Shown piece by piece: positions 43,598 through 52,669 of a stretch of DNA of 64,000 nt. Position 1 is the stretch's first letter. The number at the start of each line of letters is the position of its first letter. A program made the position numbers and the translations under genes. The DNA lies in the NCBI GenBank assembly GCA_036763105.1, contig JBAIYS010000006.1:100546-164545 (forward strand), written 5' to 3'. This DNA is from Peptococcaceae bacterium 1198_IL3148. GTDB lineage: Bacteria > Bacillota > Desulfotomaculia > Desulfotomaculales > Desulfohalotomaculaceae. Under the pieces are notes generated by a model, which ran no database searches, was not told the DNA's origin, and saw only the letters and a program-made list of their open reading frames with translations.

Positions 43598-44953
43598 CTA
43601 GCTTTTTAACCGCACCTCTAACTTAGCCCTCTCCTCCTCATAGCCCGGTTTACCCAGCAGTGCAAACATATTTCTTTTATAAGCTTCAACACCAGGTTGA
43701 TCAAAGGGATTGACTCCCAACAGGTAGCCACTAATGCCACAGGCCTTTTCAAAGAAGTAGACTAGGTTGCCATAGTAGTATTCGTTTATTTGTGGTACCG
43801 AAACAATTAAATTGGGCACTCCTCCATCTGTATGGGCCAACAACGTCCCTTCAAAGGCTTTTTTATTAACATAATCCATGGTTTTCCCAGCCAAAAAATT
43901 TAACCCGTCAATATTATTTTGCTCTGGCTTAATTTCGATATCTACAGCTGGCTTATCCACATGGATTACCGTTTCAAAGATATTTCTTAGGCCATCCTGT
44001 ACATATTGCCCCATAGAATGTAAATCCGTTGAGAAATGCAGCGCTGCGGGAAAAATCCCTTTATGGTCTTTACCCTCACTTTCGCCAAATAACTGCTTCC
44101 ACCACTCGGTAAAGTAGTGCAGCGAGGGTTCATAATTTACCAGCAGCTCGGTGGTCTTGCCTTTACGATATAGGACATTTCTCACCGCTGCATACTGGTA
44201 AGCGGAATTTTCATTGAGGTCGGGATTATCATATAAATGGACGGCTGCGGCGGCCCCGGCCATAATTTGATCAATATCCGCTCCACTGGCTGCTATGGGC
44301 AATAGGCCCACTGGCGTCAATACTGAGTATCTACCTCCCACATCATCGGGGATGACAAAAGTTTCATAACCTTCTTCATCAGCTAGTTTTTTCAATGCTC
44401 CCCTTTGTTTATCTGTGGTGACGTAAATTCTCTTTTTGGCGCCCTCTTTGCCGTATTTCTTTTCTAAGTACTCTCTAAAAATACTAAAGGCTATGGCCGG
44501 TTCGGTGGTGGTGCCAGACTTGGATATTACATTAATGCAGATGTCTTTATCCGCCAATACCTCTAATAAATGTTTCATATACACCGGACTAATGTTATTA
44601 CCAACAAAAAATATTTGCGGTGTCAGTCGGCTGTCCTTGGGCAACAGGTTATAGAAGGAATGTCCCAACAACTCAATGGCCGCCCGGGCACCCAAGTATG
44701 AACCGCCAATGCCGATCACCACCAAGGCATCACAATCTGATTTAATGCGGGCGGCTGCCACTTTAATTCTGGCAAATTCCTCCCGGTTGTATTCCAATGG
44801 TAAGTTTACCCAACCAACATATTCACTGCCCTGACCAGACTTACTGTGCAACATCCCATGGGCAAGGTTTACAAACTGCTGTTGGTATTGAACTTCACGA
44901 TGGCTGATAAATGCCGATGCTTTAGAATAATCAAATTTTATTTCTTGCACCAT
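43598..44953 (-). CDS. pgi: glucose-6-phosphate isomerase
   Basis: Interconverts glucose- and fructose-6-phosphate. The 451-residue length is that of bacterial, Bacillus-type enzymes. Sugar-isomerase motifs are [20 protein letters not shown], the SIS segment [16 protein letters not shown] and the C-terminal [14 protein letters not shown] with the catalytic region. GGAGGGGG precedes the ATG. No operon partner. Confidence 0.96.
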   Translation of the reverse strand: MVQEIKFDYSKASAFISHREVQYQQQFVNLAHGMLHSKSGQGSEYVGWVNLPLEYNREEFARIKVAAARIKSDCDALVVIGIGGSYLGARAAIELLGHSFYNLLPKDSRLTPQIFFVGNNISPVYMKHLLEVLADKDICINVISKSGTTTEPAIAFSIFREYLEKKYGKEGAKKRIYVTTDKQRGALKKLADEEGYETFVIPDDVGGRYSVLTPVGLLPIAASGADIDQIMAGAAAAVHLYDNPDLNENSAYQYAAVRNVLYRKGKTTELLVNYEPSLHYFTEWWKQLFGESEGKDHKGIFPAALHFSTDLHSMGQYVQDGLRNIFETVIHVDKPAVDIEIKPEQNNIDGLNFLAGKTMDYVNKKAFEGTLLAHTDGGVPNLIVSVPQINEYYYGNLVYFFEKACGISGYLLGVNPFDQPGVEAYKRNMFALLGKPGYEEERAKLEVRLKS

Positions 44954-45088
44954 GCTCCCCCTCCTTTGGTCACTACACTATATGTAAATATGTATCTACT
45001 TTAAATAATTAATACCTTTTTGTTGAGTGTAGAATCATCATAACCTATTTGTGGGTACTTATCAATTATTTACCAAAAATTAAAAAAC

Positions 45089-45129
45089 CATTAAGCCAAG
45101 GATTATAAAATTCTATCTTTGGCTTAATG
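45089..45129. promoter_or_regulatory. hairpin upstream of the SWIM microprotein gene
   Basis: CATTAAGCCAAGGAT pairs with ATCTTTGGCTTAATG (one mismatch). A run of six Ts follows on the minus strand. No minus-strand gene ends here, so it may be a 5' structure or insulate the divergent pgi promoter. Confidence 0.4.
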
Positions 45130-45189
45130 AGTTTTTATCACTTTTATGTTAAAATACTTTATGTGCATTCTTGAAAGGAGTGACTTTCT

Positions 45190-45420
45190 ATGAACAGCAA
45201 GAACAAAATCGAACTTAACACTCCCTACGAGGTTGGCGACCTAGTTGTCTATCTAGTTGACTGGGATTTAGCATATGTGACAGATTATGATTGCCGTTAT
45301 GAATTAACAGCCACCACTACCACTTGTGATTGCTGCACATTCGCGTTTCGCTCTCGATTAAATCCAGACTTTAAGTGTCGCCACATACTGGCATTAAGAA
45401 AAGTCCTTGGCTTAGATTAG
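45190..45420 (+). CDS. stand-alone SWIM zinc-finger microprotein
   Basis: A 76-residue protein whose second half reads TTCDCCTFAFRSRLNPDFKC then RHILALRK. This gives the CxCx(n)CxH pattern of the SWIM zinc finger (here Cys-x-Cys ... Cys-x-His), normally a domain inside larger DNA-binding or transposase proteins. AAGGAG precedes the ATG. The stop codon lies in the loop of the terminator hairpin. No partner gene is adjacent. Confidence 0.75.
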   Translation: MNSKNKIELNTPYEVGDLVVYLVDWDLAYVTDYDCRYELTATTTTCDCCTFAFRSRLNPDFKCRHILALRKVLGLD

Positions 45421-45435
45421 CCAAGGACTTATTTT
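45401..45435 (+). terminator. terminator overlapping the SWIM gene stop
   Basis: A perfect 12-base-pair stem (AAGTCCTTGGCT / AGCCAAGGACTT) with loop TAGATT; ATTTTAT follows. The last codons of the SWIM gene are inside the first arm. Confidence 0.88.
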
Positions 45436-45889
45436 ATGTTACCACGCCAAGCTGTCTATGTTCTTCAATCACCCTAAGCAAACTGCGTTCAAATTGTTCA
45501 TCATCTGCCGCAGCCCTTTTTCGCGGTCCCTTTGTCCTGCCACCAGATCTGCGCAGTTTAGCCTTTACTTCCCGTTCTTCCAATAGAAAATCGATATTAT
45601 CCTGCCGGAACACTTTACCCCCAGGGGACAGGGCCGCTGCTCCTTTGCCTAAAATCATCGCAGCTAACCCCCAGTCCTGGGTAATGACAATATCCCCTTT
45701 GACAGTTATGTTAACTATTTTTATATCCGCCTCTTGGGAGGCATTTCCCACTATGATGTGGTTTGTTGACTTTACCTGATGGTTAAAGTTAGCCACTGTC
45801 CACAACTCAATTTGATTTAGGTCAGCTTGTTTTTTACAAATTGCTAAAACACCTTTCGGGCAAGCATCGGCATCAACAATTATTTTCAT
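45434..45889 (-). CDS. YaiI/YqxD family protein (DUF188)
   Basis: A 151-residue conserved protein with the family start [15 protein letters not shown] and the core [23 protein letters not shown]-like fold acidic residues D6 and D8 and D in TQD are in place. The ATG at 45889 has AGGTGA five bases upstream. Function is unknown. It follows typA by 25 bases upstream in the minus direction. Confidence 0.9.
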   Translation of the reverse strand: MKIIVDADACPKGVLAICKKQADLNQIELWTVANFNHQVKSTNHIIVGNASQEADIKIVNITVKGDIVITQDWGLAAMILGKGAAALSPGGKVFRQDNIDFLLEEREVKAKLRRSGGRTKGPRKRAAADDEQFERSLLRVIEEHRQLGVVT

Positions 45890-45913
45890 ATCATTCACCT
45901 GACGGTCAACCTT

Positions 45914-47740
45914 TTATGCTGACTGGCTTGCTTTTTTGGCCTTTACCCGATCCTGTTTGTTTAGATATCTTTTACGCAACCGCAAACTTGTTGGTGTTAC
46001 TTCTAACAATTCATCATCACTTAAAAATTCTAACGATTCTTCCAAACTTAGTTTTTGGGGCTCTTCCAAGCGCAAAGCATCATCGGACCCACTGGCCCGG
46101 GTGTTGGTCAAGTGCTTTTTCTTACACACATTAACTTCTAAATCCTGTTCTCTGGAGTTTTGTCCCACAATCATACCTTGATAAGCCTTGGTACCAGCTG
46201 TAACAAATAACTTGCCACGCTCCTGGGCTTGATACAGGCCATATTGAGTGGTTTCCCCTGTTTCCGATGCAATCAATACACCTTGCCGCCGACTGGTTAT
46301 CTCCCCTTTAAAGGGTTCGTAACTATGAAAAACATGGTTCATCACTGCATGACCACGGGTCTCAGTTAACAAAAGCGTCCGGAAACCAATCAGACCCCTA
46401 GAGGGAACCTTAAACTCTAAGCGCATTTGATTGCCGCCAATATTACTCATGTTTTGCATTTCGCCCCGGCGGTAACCCAATATCTCCATCACCGGTCCCA
46501 TTTTATCTTCTGGTATATCCACAAAAAGTAGTTCCATTGGCTCTAATAATTTACCATTTTCATCCCTTTTGTAAATAACCTCTGGCTTAGAAACAGCCAG
46601 TTCGTAGCCTTCCCGGCGCATTGTTTCTATCAGAATGGAAAGGTGCAATTCCCCGCGACCGGAAACTTCAAAAGAATCTGGGCTATCGGTGTCTTCAACT
46701 CTCAAACTAACATCTTTCTCCATCTCTTTATAAAGTCTGGCCCGAAGTTCACGGGAAGTTAAAAATTTACCTTCGTTACCGGCAAAGGGACTATTATTAA
46801 CCATAAAGTTCATTTTTAAGGTGGGCTCATCAATTGTAATGGGTGGCAGTTGTTCTGGTTGGTCTTTATCCGCCACTGTGTCACCAATTCTCACATCCTC
46901 CATACCAGCAAAGGTAACGATCTCACCACAACCTGCCTCTGACACTTCAACCCTTTGCAACCCCTCAAACACATAAAGCTTGCCCACACGGTTGGGGGTA
47001 ATGGTGCCATCATGATGAATTAAAGCCACCGCCTGACCATACTTAATGCTTCCTCTGTTAACCCGACCAAGCACCATGCGACCTTGATAAGGATCATATT
47101 CAGTATTATTAACTAGTAACTGTAGTGGACCATCAGCATCACCTTCGGGGGCAGGCACATGGTTAACTATTGTCTCATAAAGCGGTCTTAAATCTGCACC
47201 GGGTTTACTCAAATCTGTCGTGGCCACACCATTTTTTGCTGAAGCGTACACCACAGGAAAGTCTAATTGTTGATCAGAAGCATCCAGTTCGATAAACAGC
47301 TCCAGTACCTCGTCTAAAACACTTTCTACCCGAGCATCTGGCCTGTCTATCTTGTTAACCACTACAATTGGCTGCAAGTTAAGTTCTAAAGCTTTGCGCA
47401 AAACAAATCTGGTTTGTGGCATCGGACCTTCAAAGGAATCTACCAACAGCACCACACCATCAACCATTTTCAATACCCGCTCCACTTCGCCACCAAAGTC
47501 AGAGTGACCGGGAGTATCCACTATGTTGATTTTTGTATTATGATATTGTACCGAAGTGTTTTTTGCTAAAATGGTAATACCCCGCTCACGTTCCAAGTCG
47601 TTGGAGTCCATCACTCTTTCTTCTACATGCTGGTTTTCTCTAAAAATTCCGCTCTGTTTTAACATCCCATCCACCAAGGTGGTTTTACCATGGTCTACGT
47701 GGGCTATAATTGCTATATTCCGTATGTCTAGGTTATTCAC
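45914..47740 (-). CDS. typA: ribosome-associated GTPase TypA/BipA
   Basis: A 608-residue translational GTPase of the EF-G class involved in ribosome assembly and stress. G motifs: [37 protein letters not shown] and NKIDRPDAR. The C-terminal BipA-specific domain includes [23 protein letters not shown] start with AGGAGG seven bases upstream. Confidence 0.97.
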   Translation of the reverse strand: MNNLDIRNIAIIAHVDHGKTTLVDGMLKQSGIFRENQHVEERVMDSNDLERERGITILAKNTSVQYHNTKINIVDTPGHSDFGGEVERVLKMVDGVVLLVDSFEGPMPQTRFVLRKALELNLQPIVVVNKIDRPDARVESVLDEVLELFIELDASDQQLDFPVVYASAKNGVATTDLSKPGADLRPLYETIVNHVPAPEGDADGPLQLLVNNTEYDPYQGRMVLGRVNRGSIKYGQAVALIHHDGTITPNRVGKLYVFEGLQRVEVSEAGCGEIVTFAGMEDVRIGDTVADKDQPEQLPPITIDEPTLKMNFMVNNSPFAGNEGKFLTSRELRARLYKEMEKDVSLRVEDTDSPDSFEVSGRGELHLSILIETMRREGYELAVSKPEVIYKRDENGKLLEPMELLFVDIPEDKMGPVMEILGYRRGEMQNMSNIGGNQMRLEFKVPSRGLIGFRTLLLTETRGHAVMNHVFHSYEPFKGEITSRRQGVLIASETGETTQYGLYQAQERGKLFVTAGTKAYQGMIVGQNSREQDLEVNVCKKKHLTNTRASGSDDALRLEEPQKLSLEESLEFLSDDELLEVTPTSLRLRKRYLNKQDRVKAKKASQSA

Positions 47741-47783
47741 TATGTGTCCTCCTTAATAATAGGCAAATACAAAAGTACATTAT

Positions 47784-47813
47784 AGTATATCAAAATTTAG
47801 AGTATACTGGCAA
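47784..47813 (-). promoter_or_regulatory. sigma-A promoter of typA
   Basis: On the minus strand TTGCCA and TATACT with 18-base spacing lie about 45 bases upstream of the typA start. Confidence 0.5.
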
Positions 47814-47844
47814 GTATTTTATGTTAAGCGTGTTAGTGCAGCAT

Positions 47845-47886
47845 AAAAATGACACCAACCTTTAGTAAATGATTGGTGTCATTTTT
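47845..47886 (-). terminator. terminator after the YjcZ-like gene
   Basis: AAAAATGACACCAA and TTGGTGTCATTTTT form a perfect 14-base-pair stem with a 14-base loop; T tracts exist on both strands. Confidence 0.8.
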
Positions 47887-47940
47887 CCCATGTCTTACTT
47901 GACAGGGGCAATTCAGTGTAGCGGGATTTTACCCCAAAAA

Positions 47941-48051
47941 TTATTTGTTATAGCCGCCATAACCGCCGCCATAGCCCATTAATAACAGAATCAGTACTAA
48001 AAAGACAATCCAAGAATTACTGCCAGATCCACCACCGCCATAATAGCCCAT
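47941..48051 (-). CDS. YjcZ-like small glycine/tyrosine-rich sporulation peptide
   Basis: A 36-residue peptide with a perfect AGGAGG site. It starts MGYYGGGGSGSNSW, has one hydrophobic helix (IVFLVLILLLMG) and ends YGGGYGGYNK. This layout is that of YjcZ/YczN-type peptides, made during sporulation and found in spore coats of Bacilli. It is below the size usually annotated. A CATATAGT box 20-30 bases upstream resembles a SigE/SigK -10. Confidence 0.75.
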   Translation of the reverse strand: MGYYGGGGSGSNSWIVFLVLILLLMGYGGGYGGYNK

Positions 48052-48170
48052 AAAAATTACCTCCTTTTATTAATTTAGTACACTATATGTCAATTCAGCC
48101 AATTCCGTTACAGCCCTTTGTAATTTTTTTCATTAATTGCCGTAATATGTATATAAATAGAGTATTAAAG

Positions 48171-48197
48171 AAGACAGGGGGACAGGTCCCTTGTCTT
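48171..48197. repeat. REP-like palindrome fragment
   Basis: AAGACAGGGGGACAGG and the nearly complementary CCCTTGTCTT form an imperfect palindrome. Similar GACAGGTCCC palindromes are common in Firmicute intergenic repeats; there is only one copy here. The 48052-48170 stretch is AT-rich and holds only the YjcZ-like gene's leader. Confidence 0.4.
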
Positions 48198-48212
48198 ATA
48201 CAGAAACCAAGA

Positions 48213-48261
48213 AGGGGCCGTTGCCCAATAAACTGAAGAATTCTGGTGCAACAGCCCCTTT
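48213..48261. repeat. degenerate hairpin of the dispersed element, after the phosphorylase gene
   Basis: AGGGGCCGTTGC and GCAACAGCCCCTT pair over a long loop, just past the glucan phosphorylase stop. It probably ends that transcript. Confidence 0.6.
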
Positions 48262-48267
48262 TTAAGT

Positions 48268-50811
48268 TTAGAAATTTGCCGCCCAGGTTACCAGCGGCAA
48301 CTCAAACTTACTGGCAAAATGTGGACTTTCTGGCCGTACTCTAATGGTATAGCCTAGGGTGCCTTGTTCTAGGTTTAAACTTCCTCTAAAACGATGCACA
48401 CCTTCTGAAATTTGTTCTACATACTGCATTTGAACATTATTAACGTTGTTGAGAGTACTGCCATCCTCACTGCCATAAACTATCTCCACGCTGACATCTT
48501 TATGCCAAATGGGACCAAGTTTTACCTGTGCCTCCAGGCTCAATTCTTCACCCACAAACATATTGTCCTTACCGTTGGTCTCCACCGACTGAATCATCAC
48601 CTGATGCCAGTTTTCCATAATGAACTGCTTAAAGCCCTTCACTTTAGCGGCAATTTCATAATTATTGCTTTGGAATTCGATACCACGATTGATACAATTA
48701 ACATAATAATCATTGGTATAGTCCTTAACCATTCTTTCGGTGCTAAATTGCCACGGAATGGTCATCAAACATTCTTTCATCTTGGTAACCCATTCTTTAG
48801 AAAAACCATCCTTATCCCCGTAGTAGCTGGGAATGATCTGATCCTCTAAAACTGAATATAAGTACATAACATCATCGCGATCCTGCTCTTCTTCGCTGGG
48901 ATATTCTTTATCTTCACCAATGGCAAAACCATTATTGCCATTGTAACCCTCCGGCCACCAACCATCCAGCACACTGCAATTTAAAACTCCATTTAACCCA
49001 GCTTTCATCCCACTGGTGCCACTGGCTTCCATTGGCCAGCGGGGAGTATTTAACCAAACATCTACACCTTGAACTAAGTGACGCGCCATATTGATGTCAT
49101 AGTTTTCTAAAAACACAATCTTGCCCCTAAACCGCTCATCATTTGAGGCCTCATATATCAGTTTGATTAATTCCTTACCAGGGTGATCTGCCGGATGAGC
49201 TTTGCCTGCAAAGATAATCTGCACTGGTTTGTCCTGATTGTTAAGCATCCGTGACAAGCGTTCCCTATCCCTAAATAAAAGTCCTGCCCTTTTATAGGTG
49301 GCAAACCGCCGGGCAAATCCAATGGTCAAAGCTTCGGGATCAAGATAATTTTCTACGTCTTTAATGCGGTTTAAGGATTCACGGTTGCGTATCCGTTGGT
49401 TTCTAAGATTTTGTCGCAAATAATCTATGCTTTTCTTCTTTAACTCCTTATGAACATGCCATAGTTGTTCATCCGGTATATTTTTAATTTTTCCCCAGAT
49501 ACTTTGATTTGATATATCTTTATGCCAATCGTCACCAATATATTGGTCAAATAAATTGCTCAATTCTTGGGCCAACCAGGTTTTGGTATGCACACCGTTT
49601 GTTACCGAACCAATTGGCACTTCTTCCAGTGGAATTGGCTGATACATGTGATGGAACATCTTGCGTGATACTTGCCCATGAAGTTTGCTAACTCCATTGG
49701 TATAACTGGATAAATTCATAGCCAAAAGTGTCATGTTAAATTTGTTACTGCCATGATCCATAGCCAATTTCATAAAGTCATCTCGGCTCATGCCCATTTG
49801 GCCATAGATATTGTGCAAATATTTTTCCACCATTTGCGGTTCAAATTTGTCATGACCTGCCGGCACTGGAGTGTGGGTGGTAAATAACGTATTGGCCTTC
49901 ACTGCCTCTTTGGCAGTGGCTAAGGGCAACCCTTGACCTACTAATTCCCGTAAACGTTCACAACACAAAAAGGCGGCATGGCCTTCGTTTATGTGCCAAG
50001 CGAAAGGAGTTATCCCCATTGCCCTAAGGGCTTTTACTCCACCAATACCCAAAATAATTTCCTGGGATATACGCATGTCATTACCGCCACCATAGAGTTG
50101 TCCTGTAAGCATTCTATCTTCAGCACTATTCATCTGTATATCCGCATCCAGCAGGTATAGAGTGACCACACCAATCTTTACCTGCCAAACCTTAACATAA
50201 ACCTGACGGCCTGGGAAATCCAATTCAATGATCACATCTTTTCCCTTGTCATCAGTAACGTGTTTAATGGGCATTTCCGCAAAATTTAAACAAGGATATT
50301 CAGATTGCTGAATACCTTCGTTATTAATTCGCTGTGTAAAATAACCTTGTTTATACAACAATCCCACCGCCACAAAGGGTAGGCCTAAATCACTTGCTGC
50401 TTTACAATGGTCACCAGCCAATAGCCCCAGTCCACCAGAATAGATGGGTAACGATTCATGTAAACCAAACTCAGCAGAAAAGTAAGCAATGGGATTACCC
50501 TGTTGATTGGGATACTGTCTTTGAAACCACTTTTCCTCACTCATGTATTGATCATAGCTAAAAAACACCTGGTCGTACGCCTGTAGAAACTCTTGGTCAT
50601 TAATTACTCTATTCAGATCTTGCTGTTGTACATGTATCAAAAACTTTACTGGATTGTGGTAAACATCCTCCCAAAGTTTTTCATTAATTTTTCTAAAAAG
50701 TTGCGTAGCCAACGGGTTCCAGCTAAACCACAGGTTGTAAGCCAATTCCTGCAATCTGCCAATGCGCTCCGGTACTTTTGGATTTACTGTAACTGCCCTA
50801 AAATAATACAT
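48268..50811 (-). CDS. glgP: alpha-glucan (glycogen/maltodextrin) phosphorylase
   Basis: A PLP-dependent GT35 enzyme that releases glucose-1-phosphate from alpha-1,4-glucans. The 847-residue protein has the N-terminal DUF3417 domain (ERIGRLQELAYNLWFSWNPL) of the archaeal/Thermotoga-like subgroup, FSAEFGLHESLPIYSGGLG, HINEGHAAFLCCE and the PLP lysine region EASGTSGMKAGLNG. GGAGG precedes the ATG. No other glycogen gene is adjacent. Confidence 0.93.
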   Translation of the reverse strand: MYYFRAVTVNPKVPERIGRLQELAYNLWFSWNPLATQLFRKINEKLWEDVYHNPVKFLIHVQQQDLNRVINDQEFLQAYDQVFFSYDQYMSEEKWFQRQYPNQQGNPIAYFSAEFGLHESLPIYSGGLGLLAGDHCKAASDLGLPFVAVGLLYKQGYFTQRINNEGIQQSEYPCLNFAEMPIKHVTDDKGKDVIIELDFPGRQVYVKVWQVKIGVVTLYLLDADIQMNSAEDRMLTGQLYGGGNDMRISQEIILGIGGVKALRAMGITPFAWHINEGHAAFLCCERLRELVGQGLPLATAKEAVKANTLFTTHTPVPAGHDKFEPQMVEKYLHNIYGQMGMSRDDFMKLAMDHGSNKFNMTLLAMNLSSYTNGVSKLHGQVSRKMFHHMYQPIPLEEVPIGSVTNGVHTKTWLAQELSNLFDQYIGDDWHKDISNQSIWGKIKNIPDEQLWHVHKELKKKSIDYLRQNLRNQRIRNRESLNRIKDVENYLDPEALTIGFARRFATYKRAGLLFRDRERLSRMLNNQDKPVQIIFAGKAHPADHPGKELIKLIYEASNDERFRGKIVFLENYDINMARHLVQGVDVWLNTPRWPMEASGTSGMKAGLNGVLNCSVLDGWWPEGYNGNNGFAIGEDKEYPSEEEQDRDDVMYLYSVLEDQIIPSYYGDKDGFSKEWVTKMKECLMTIPWQFSTERMVKDYTNDYYVNCINRGIEFQSNNYEIAAKVKGFKQFIMENWHQVMIQSVETNGKDNMFVGEELSLEAQVKLGPIWHKDVSVEIVYGSEDGSTLNNVNNVQMQYVEQISEGVHRFRGSLNLEQGTLGYTIRVRPESPHFASKFELPLVTWAANF

Positions 50812-51021
50812 TCCGACAACCTCCAGAAAATATAATCTTCATTAAAAATTTATATGTATTGTGCCAATAAAATGTACCATCAATTCATCAAGTTTTTCGC
50901 AAATTTTCTACTATACTATTTTTTGCTTTTTTTTTGATTATAAAAAGAGGAATTGTTAAAGCCATGTCTAATTAGATTAACAATAGAAAAATTTCACAAA
51001 ATATAAAAAAGGGGTGATCTA

Positions 51022-51270
51022 ATGGCACGGGCGGGATTTAAAAATAGGAAAAAGGTAAAAATGTTGCTGTATATAGATTACAACACCCAAGTTTTTGAAG
51101 ACTTCATTATTGGACCTGTGAATAACCGGGTTAAAATTTTTAAACGCAATGACCTATACTTTATAGATCGCATGGATGGAACTGCACCCACCGGTTATAA
51201 TCGAATTAAACATTTGGTTAATGATATGGATAATGATATTTTAGATCACTTGGATAAATTAATATTTTAA
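51022..51270 (+). CDS. hypothetical protein (82 residues)
   Basis: A small basic-then-acidic protein with no membrane segment: a basic start (GFKNRKKVK), a beta-rich middle (MLLYIDYNTQVFEDFIIGPV) and an acidic helical end. AAGGGGTGAT precedes the ATG, an unusually complete ribosome site. No family recognised. Confidence 0.7.
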   Translation: MARAGFKNRKKVKMLLYIDYNTQVFEDFIIGPVNNRVKIFKRNDLYFIDRMDGTAPTGYNRIKHLVNDMDNDILDHLDKLIF

Positions 51271-51280
51271 TACTAAAAAT

Positions 51281-51310
51281 AATAAAGCCGGGATAACTCC
51301 CGGCTTTATT
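51281..51310. terminator. bidirectional terminator
   Basis: AATAAAGCCGGGA and TCCCGGCTTTATT pair perfectly over a four-base loop between two converging genes; it overlaps the selenoprotein stop codon. Confidence 0.88.
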
Positions 51311-51551
51311 AGGCAAGCTCTGCTTGCACTAACTGTTCTACCTCACCATCTTGGGGAAAACGGCCTAGTTTTTTCTTGCTAAAAAGCAGTTTTTCGTTAA
51401 ATTTCACTTCAAAGACCCCGCCACCCGAAGGAATTAACTCTAGTCCAGACAGGTTGTGTTTGTATTGCCGCAATAATTTTTCTGTCAAACTGACAGCTTT
51501 AGCTAAATACCCTCAAGCAATACAGTACTCAATAATAATTTTGTTAGCCAC
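51309..51551 (-). CDS. SelW/Rdx-family selenoprotein with in-frame UGA (Sec13)
   Basis: The minus strand reads from GTG (GGGGATG upstream) through KIIIEYCIA, then TGA, then GYLAKAVSLTEKLLRQY and further to IPSGGGVFEVKFNEKLLFSK and KLGRFPQDGEVEQLV, ending in TAA. This is the Rdx (SelW/SelT/SelH) fold with the redox motif CxxC present as Cys10-Ile-Ala-Sec13; UGA (51513-51515) stands at the second Cys. Downstream similarity is uninterrupted, so decay is unlikely. A bacterial SECIS-like hairpin follows at the right distance. It probably is a thioredoxin-like oxidoreductase of 80 residues. The alternative is a single nonsense mutation. Confidence 0.85.
51482..51515 (-). promoter_or_regulatory. bacterial SECIS element of the SelW-like gene
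   Basis: On the minus strand, 16 bases after the UGA, CTGTCA and TGACAG form a six-base-pair stem with apical loop GTT. A G at the first loop position and 22 bases between UGA and loop fit the described bacterial SECIS rules. Confidence 0.7.
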
Positions 51552-51674
51552 AACATCATCCCCTATTTTATTTTATTTTTATCCATCATACCAAACAAAT
51601 ATTAATCAATCAATTTAGGCCAACTTTTATTTATTAGGCAGGAAAAGCGCTCTGCAGGCTAGTATATTTTTACT

Positions 51675-52058
51675 ATGATGATTAATGATATTTGGTATTT
51701 GGGAAAAGGACATTGGGCAACTTACACTGAAGATAGCTCCATTGCCGAACAACTTCATAATCTTACCGATGTACATTTGGTCACTGTATATCGGCATATA
51801 AAGAAGAATGATATTTTGGCCATGCAATTTACTTTCTATGACCAAGGCTTAGAAAACCACCAGCAACAATCCATTCTGTCTGTGGTTTGCTCGATAATGG
51901 GTTTAGATTTCAAACGCGTATTATTATTGAAACAGCGAGGTGACTCTTTACCATATTCCCGTAGATATTTGCCAAAGGGAGATCAGGTACAATTGCCCTT
52001 TAATGTTAATGGCCAAAGTACTAGAAAAGTGAAAAAACGGAAAAAAACTAGCCATTAA
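51675..52058 (+). CDS. hypothetical protein (127 residues)
   Basis: A soluble protein with a basic tail (RKVKKRKKTSH). It starts MMINDIWYLGKGHWATYTED; the later DKGLENHQQQ-like and LKQRGDSLPYSRRYLP stretches do not match a family I know. No good ribosome site precedes the ATG at 51675, so the start is uncertain. A terminator follows. Confidence 0.55.
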   Translation: MMINDIWYLGKGHWATYTEDSSIAEQLHNLTDVHLVTVYRHIKKNDILAMQFTFYDQGLENHQQQSILSVVCSIMGLDFKRVLLLKQRGDSLPYSRRYLPKGDQVQLPFNVNGQSTRKVKKRKKTSH

Positions 52059-52083
52059 AAAAGGAACCGCAAGCGGTTCCTTT
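52059..52083. terminator. bidirectional terminator
   Basis: AAAGGAACCGC and GCGGTTCCTTT form a perfect 11-base-pair stem with a two-base loop between converging genes. Confidence 0.88.
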
Positions 52084-52093
52084 CGGTTATTCC

Positions 52094-52525
52094 TTATTCT
52101 TCTACAATTGTTACCTTATTCATCTTAGTGCCGGGCTTAATTTTATCCACTGCATCCATACCTTCAATTACTTGACCAAACACTGTATGCACGCCATCCA
52201 AGTGGGGTTGGGGTTCATAAACAATAAAGAATTGGCTACCACCGGTATCTTTACCGGCATGGGCCATGGATAATGCACCACGAACGTGTTTATTAGGATT
52301 GCCCTCGGTCTCACATTTTATGGTATAACCGGGGCCACCAGTGCCGGTGCCATAGGGGCAGCCGCCTTGGGCCACAAAACCAGGAATAACCCGATGGAAG
52401 TTAAGACCATCATAAAATCCTTTTTTAATTAAAGATTCAAAATTTGCCACAGTGCCGGGGGCATCTTTTTCAAATAATTCTATAACGATGTTCCCGTTAT
52501 CTGTCTCGATAATTGCCTTTTTCAT
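52094..52525 (-). CDS. peptidyl-prolyl cis-trans isomerase (cyclophilin type)
   Basis: A 143-residue cytoplasmic cyclophilin without signal peptide. Family motifs are [19 protein letters not shown], the segment [19 protein letters not shown] and [17 protein letters not shown]; the arginine of FHRV and the phenylalanine of SQFFI are catalytic in the family. GGGAGG precedes the ATG. Confidence 0.94.
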   Translation of the reverse strand: MKKAIIETDNGNIVIELFEKDAPGTVANFESLIKKGFYDGLNFHRVIPGFVAQGGCPYGTGTGGPGYTIKCETEGNPNKHVRGALSMAHAGKDTGGSQFFIVYEPQPHLDGVHTVFGQVIEGMDAVDKIKPGTKMNKVTIVEE

Positions 52526-52606
52526 TGGTTGTAAAACCTCCCATCATTTTTCACACAATACTATTATATCCTAACTTTTTGACAAATACTACCTATATAA
52601 TAAATA

Positions 52607-52635
52607 TTGACAATCTTATTTAACTTAGTTAAACT
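52607..52635 (+). promoter_or_regulatory. promoter with palindromic operator for the MarR gene
   Basis: TTGACA and TAAACT lie 17 bases apart. The perfect palindrome TTTAACTTAGTTAAA (52619-52633) overlaps the spacer and -10 box, as in MarR autoregulation. Confidence 0.6.
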
Positions 52636-52669
52636 CTAATATAAGTCATCTCTATCAGGAGTGAAAATA

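Noticed and set aside
45936..46181. Plus-strand frames inside typA
   Set aside because: Shadows of a strongly conserved gene; no ribosome sites or motifs.
51513..51515. Treating the TGA in the SelW-like gene as a pseudogene mutation
   Set aside because: The stop lies exactly at the redox residue, the rest of the frame is intact and a SECIS-like hairpin follows; kept only as an alternative.
51376..51618. Plus-strand frame of 80 residues
   Set aside because: It is the antisense of the SelW-like selenoprotein gene, whose protein similarity is clear on the minus strand.
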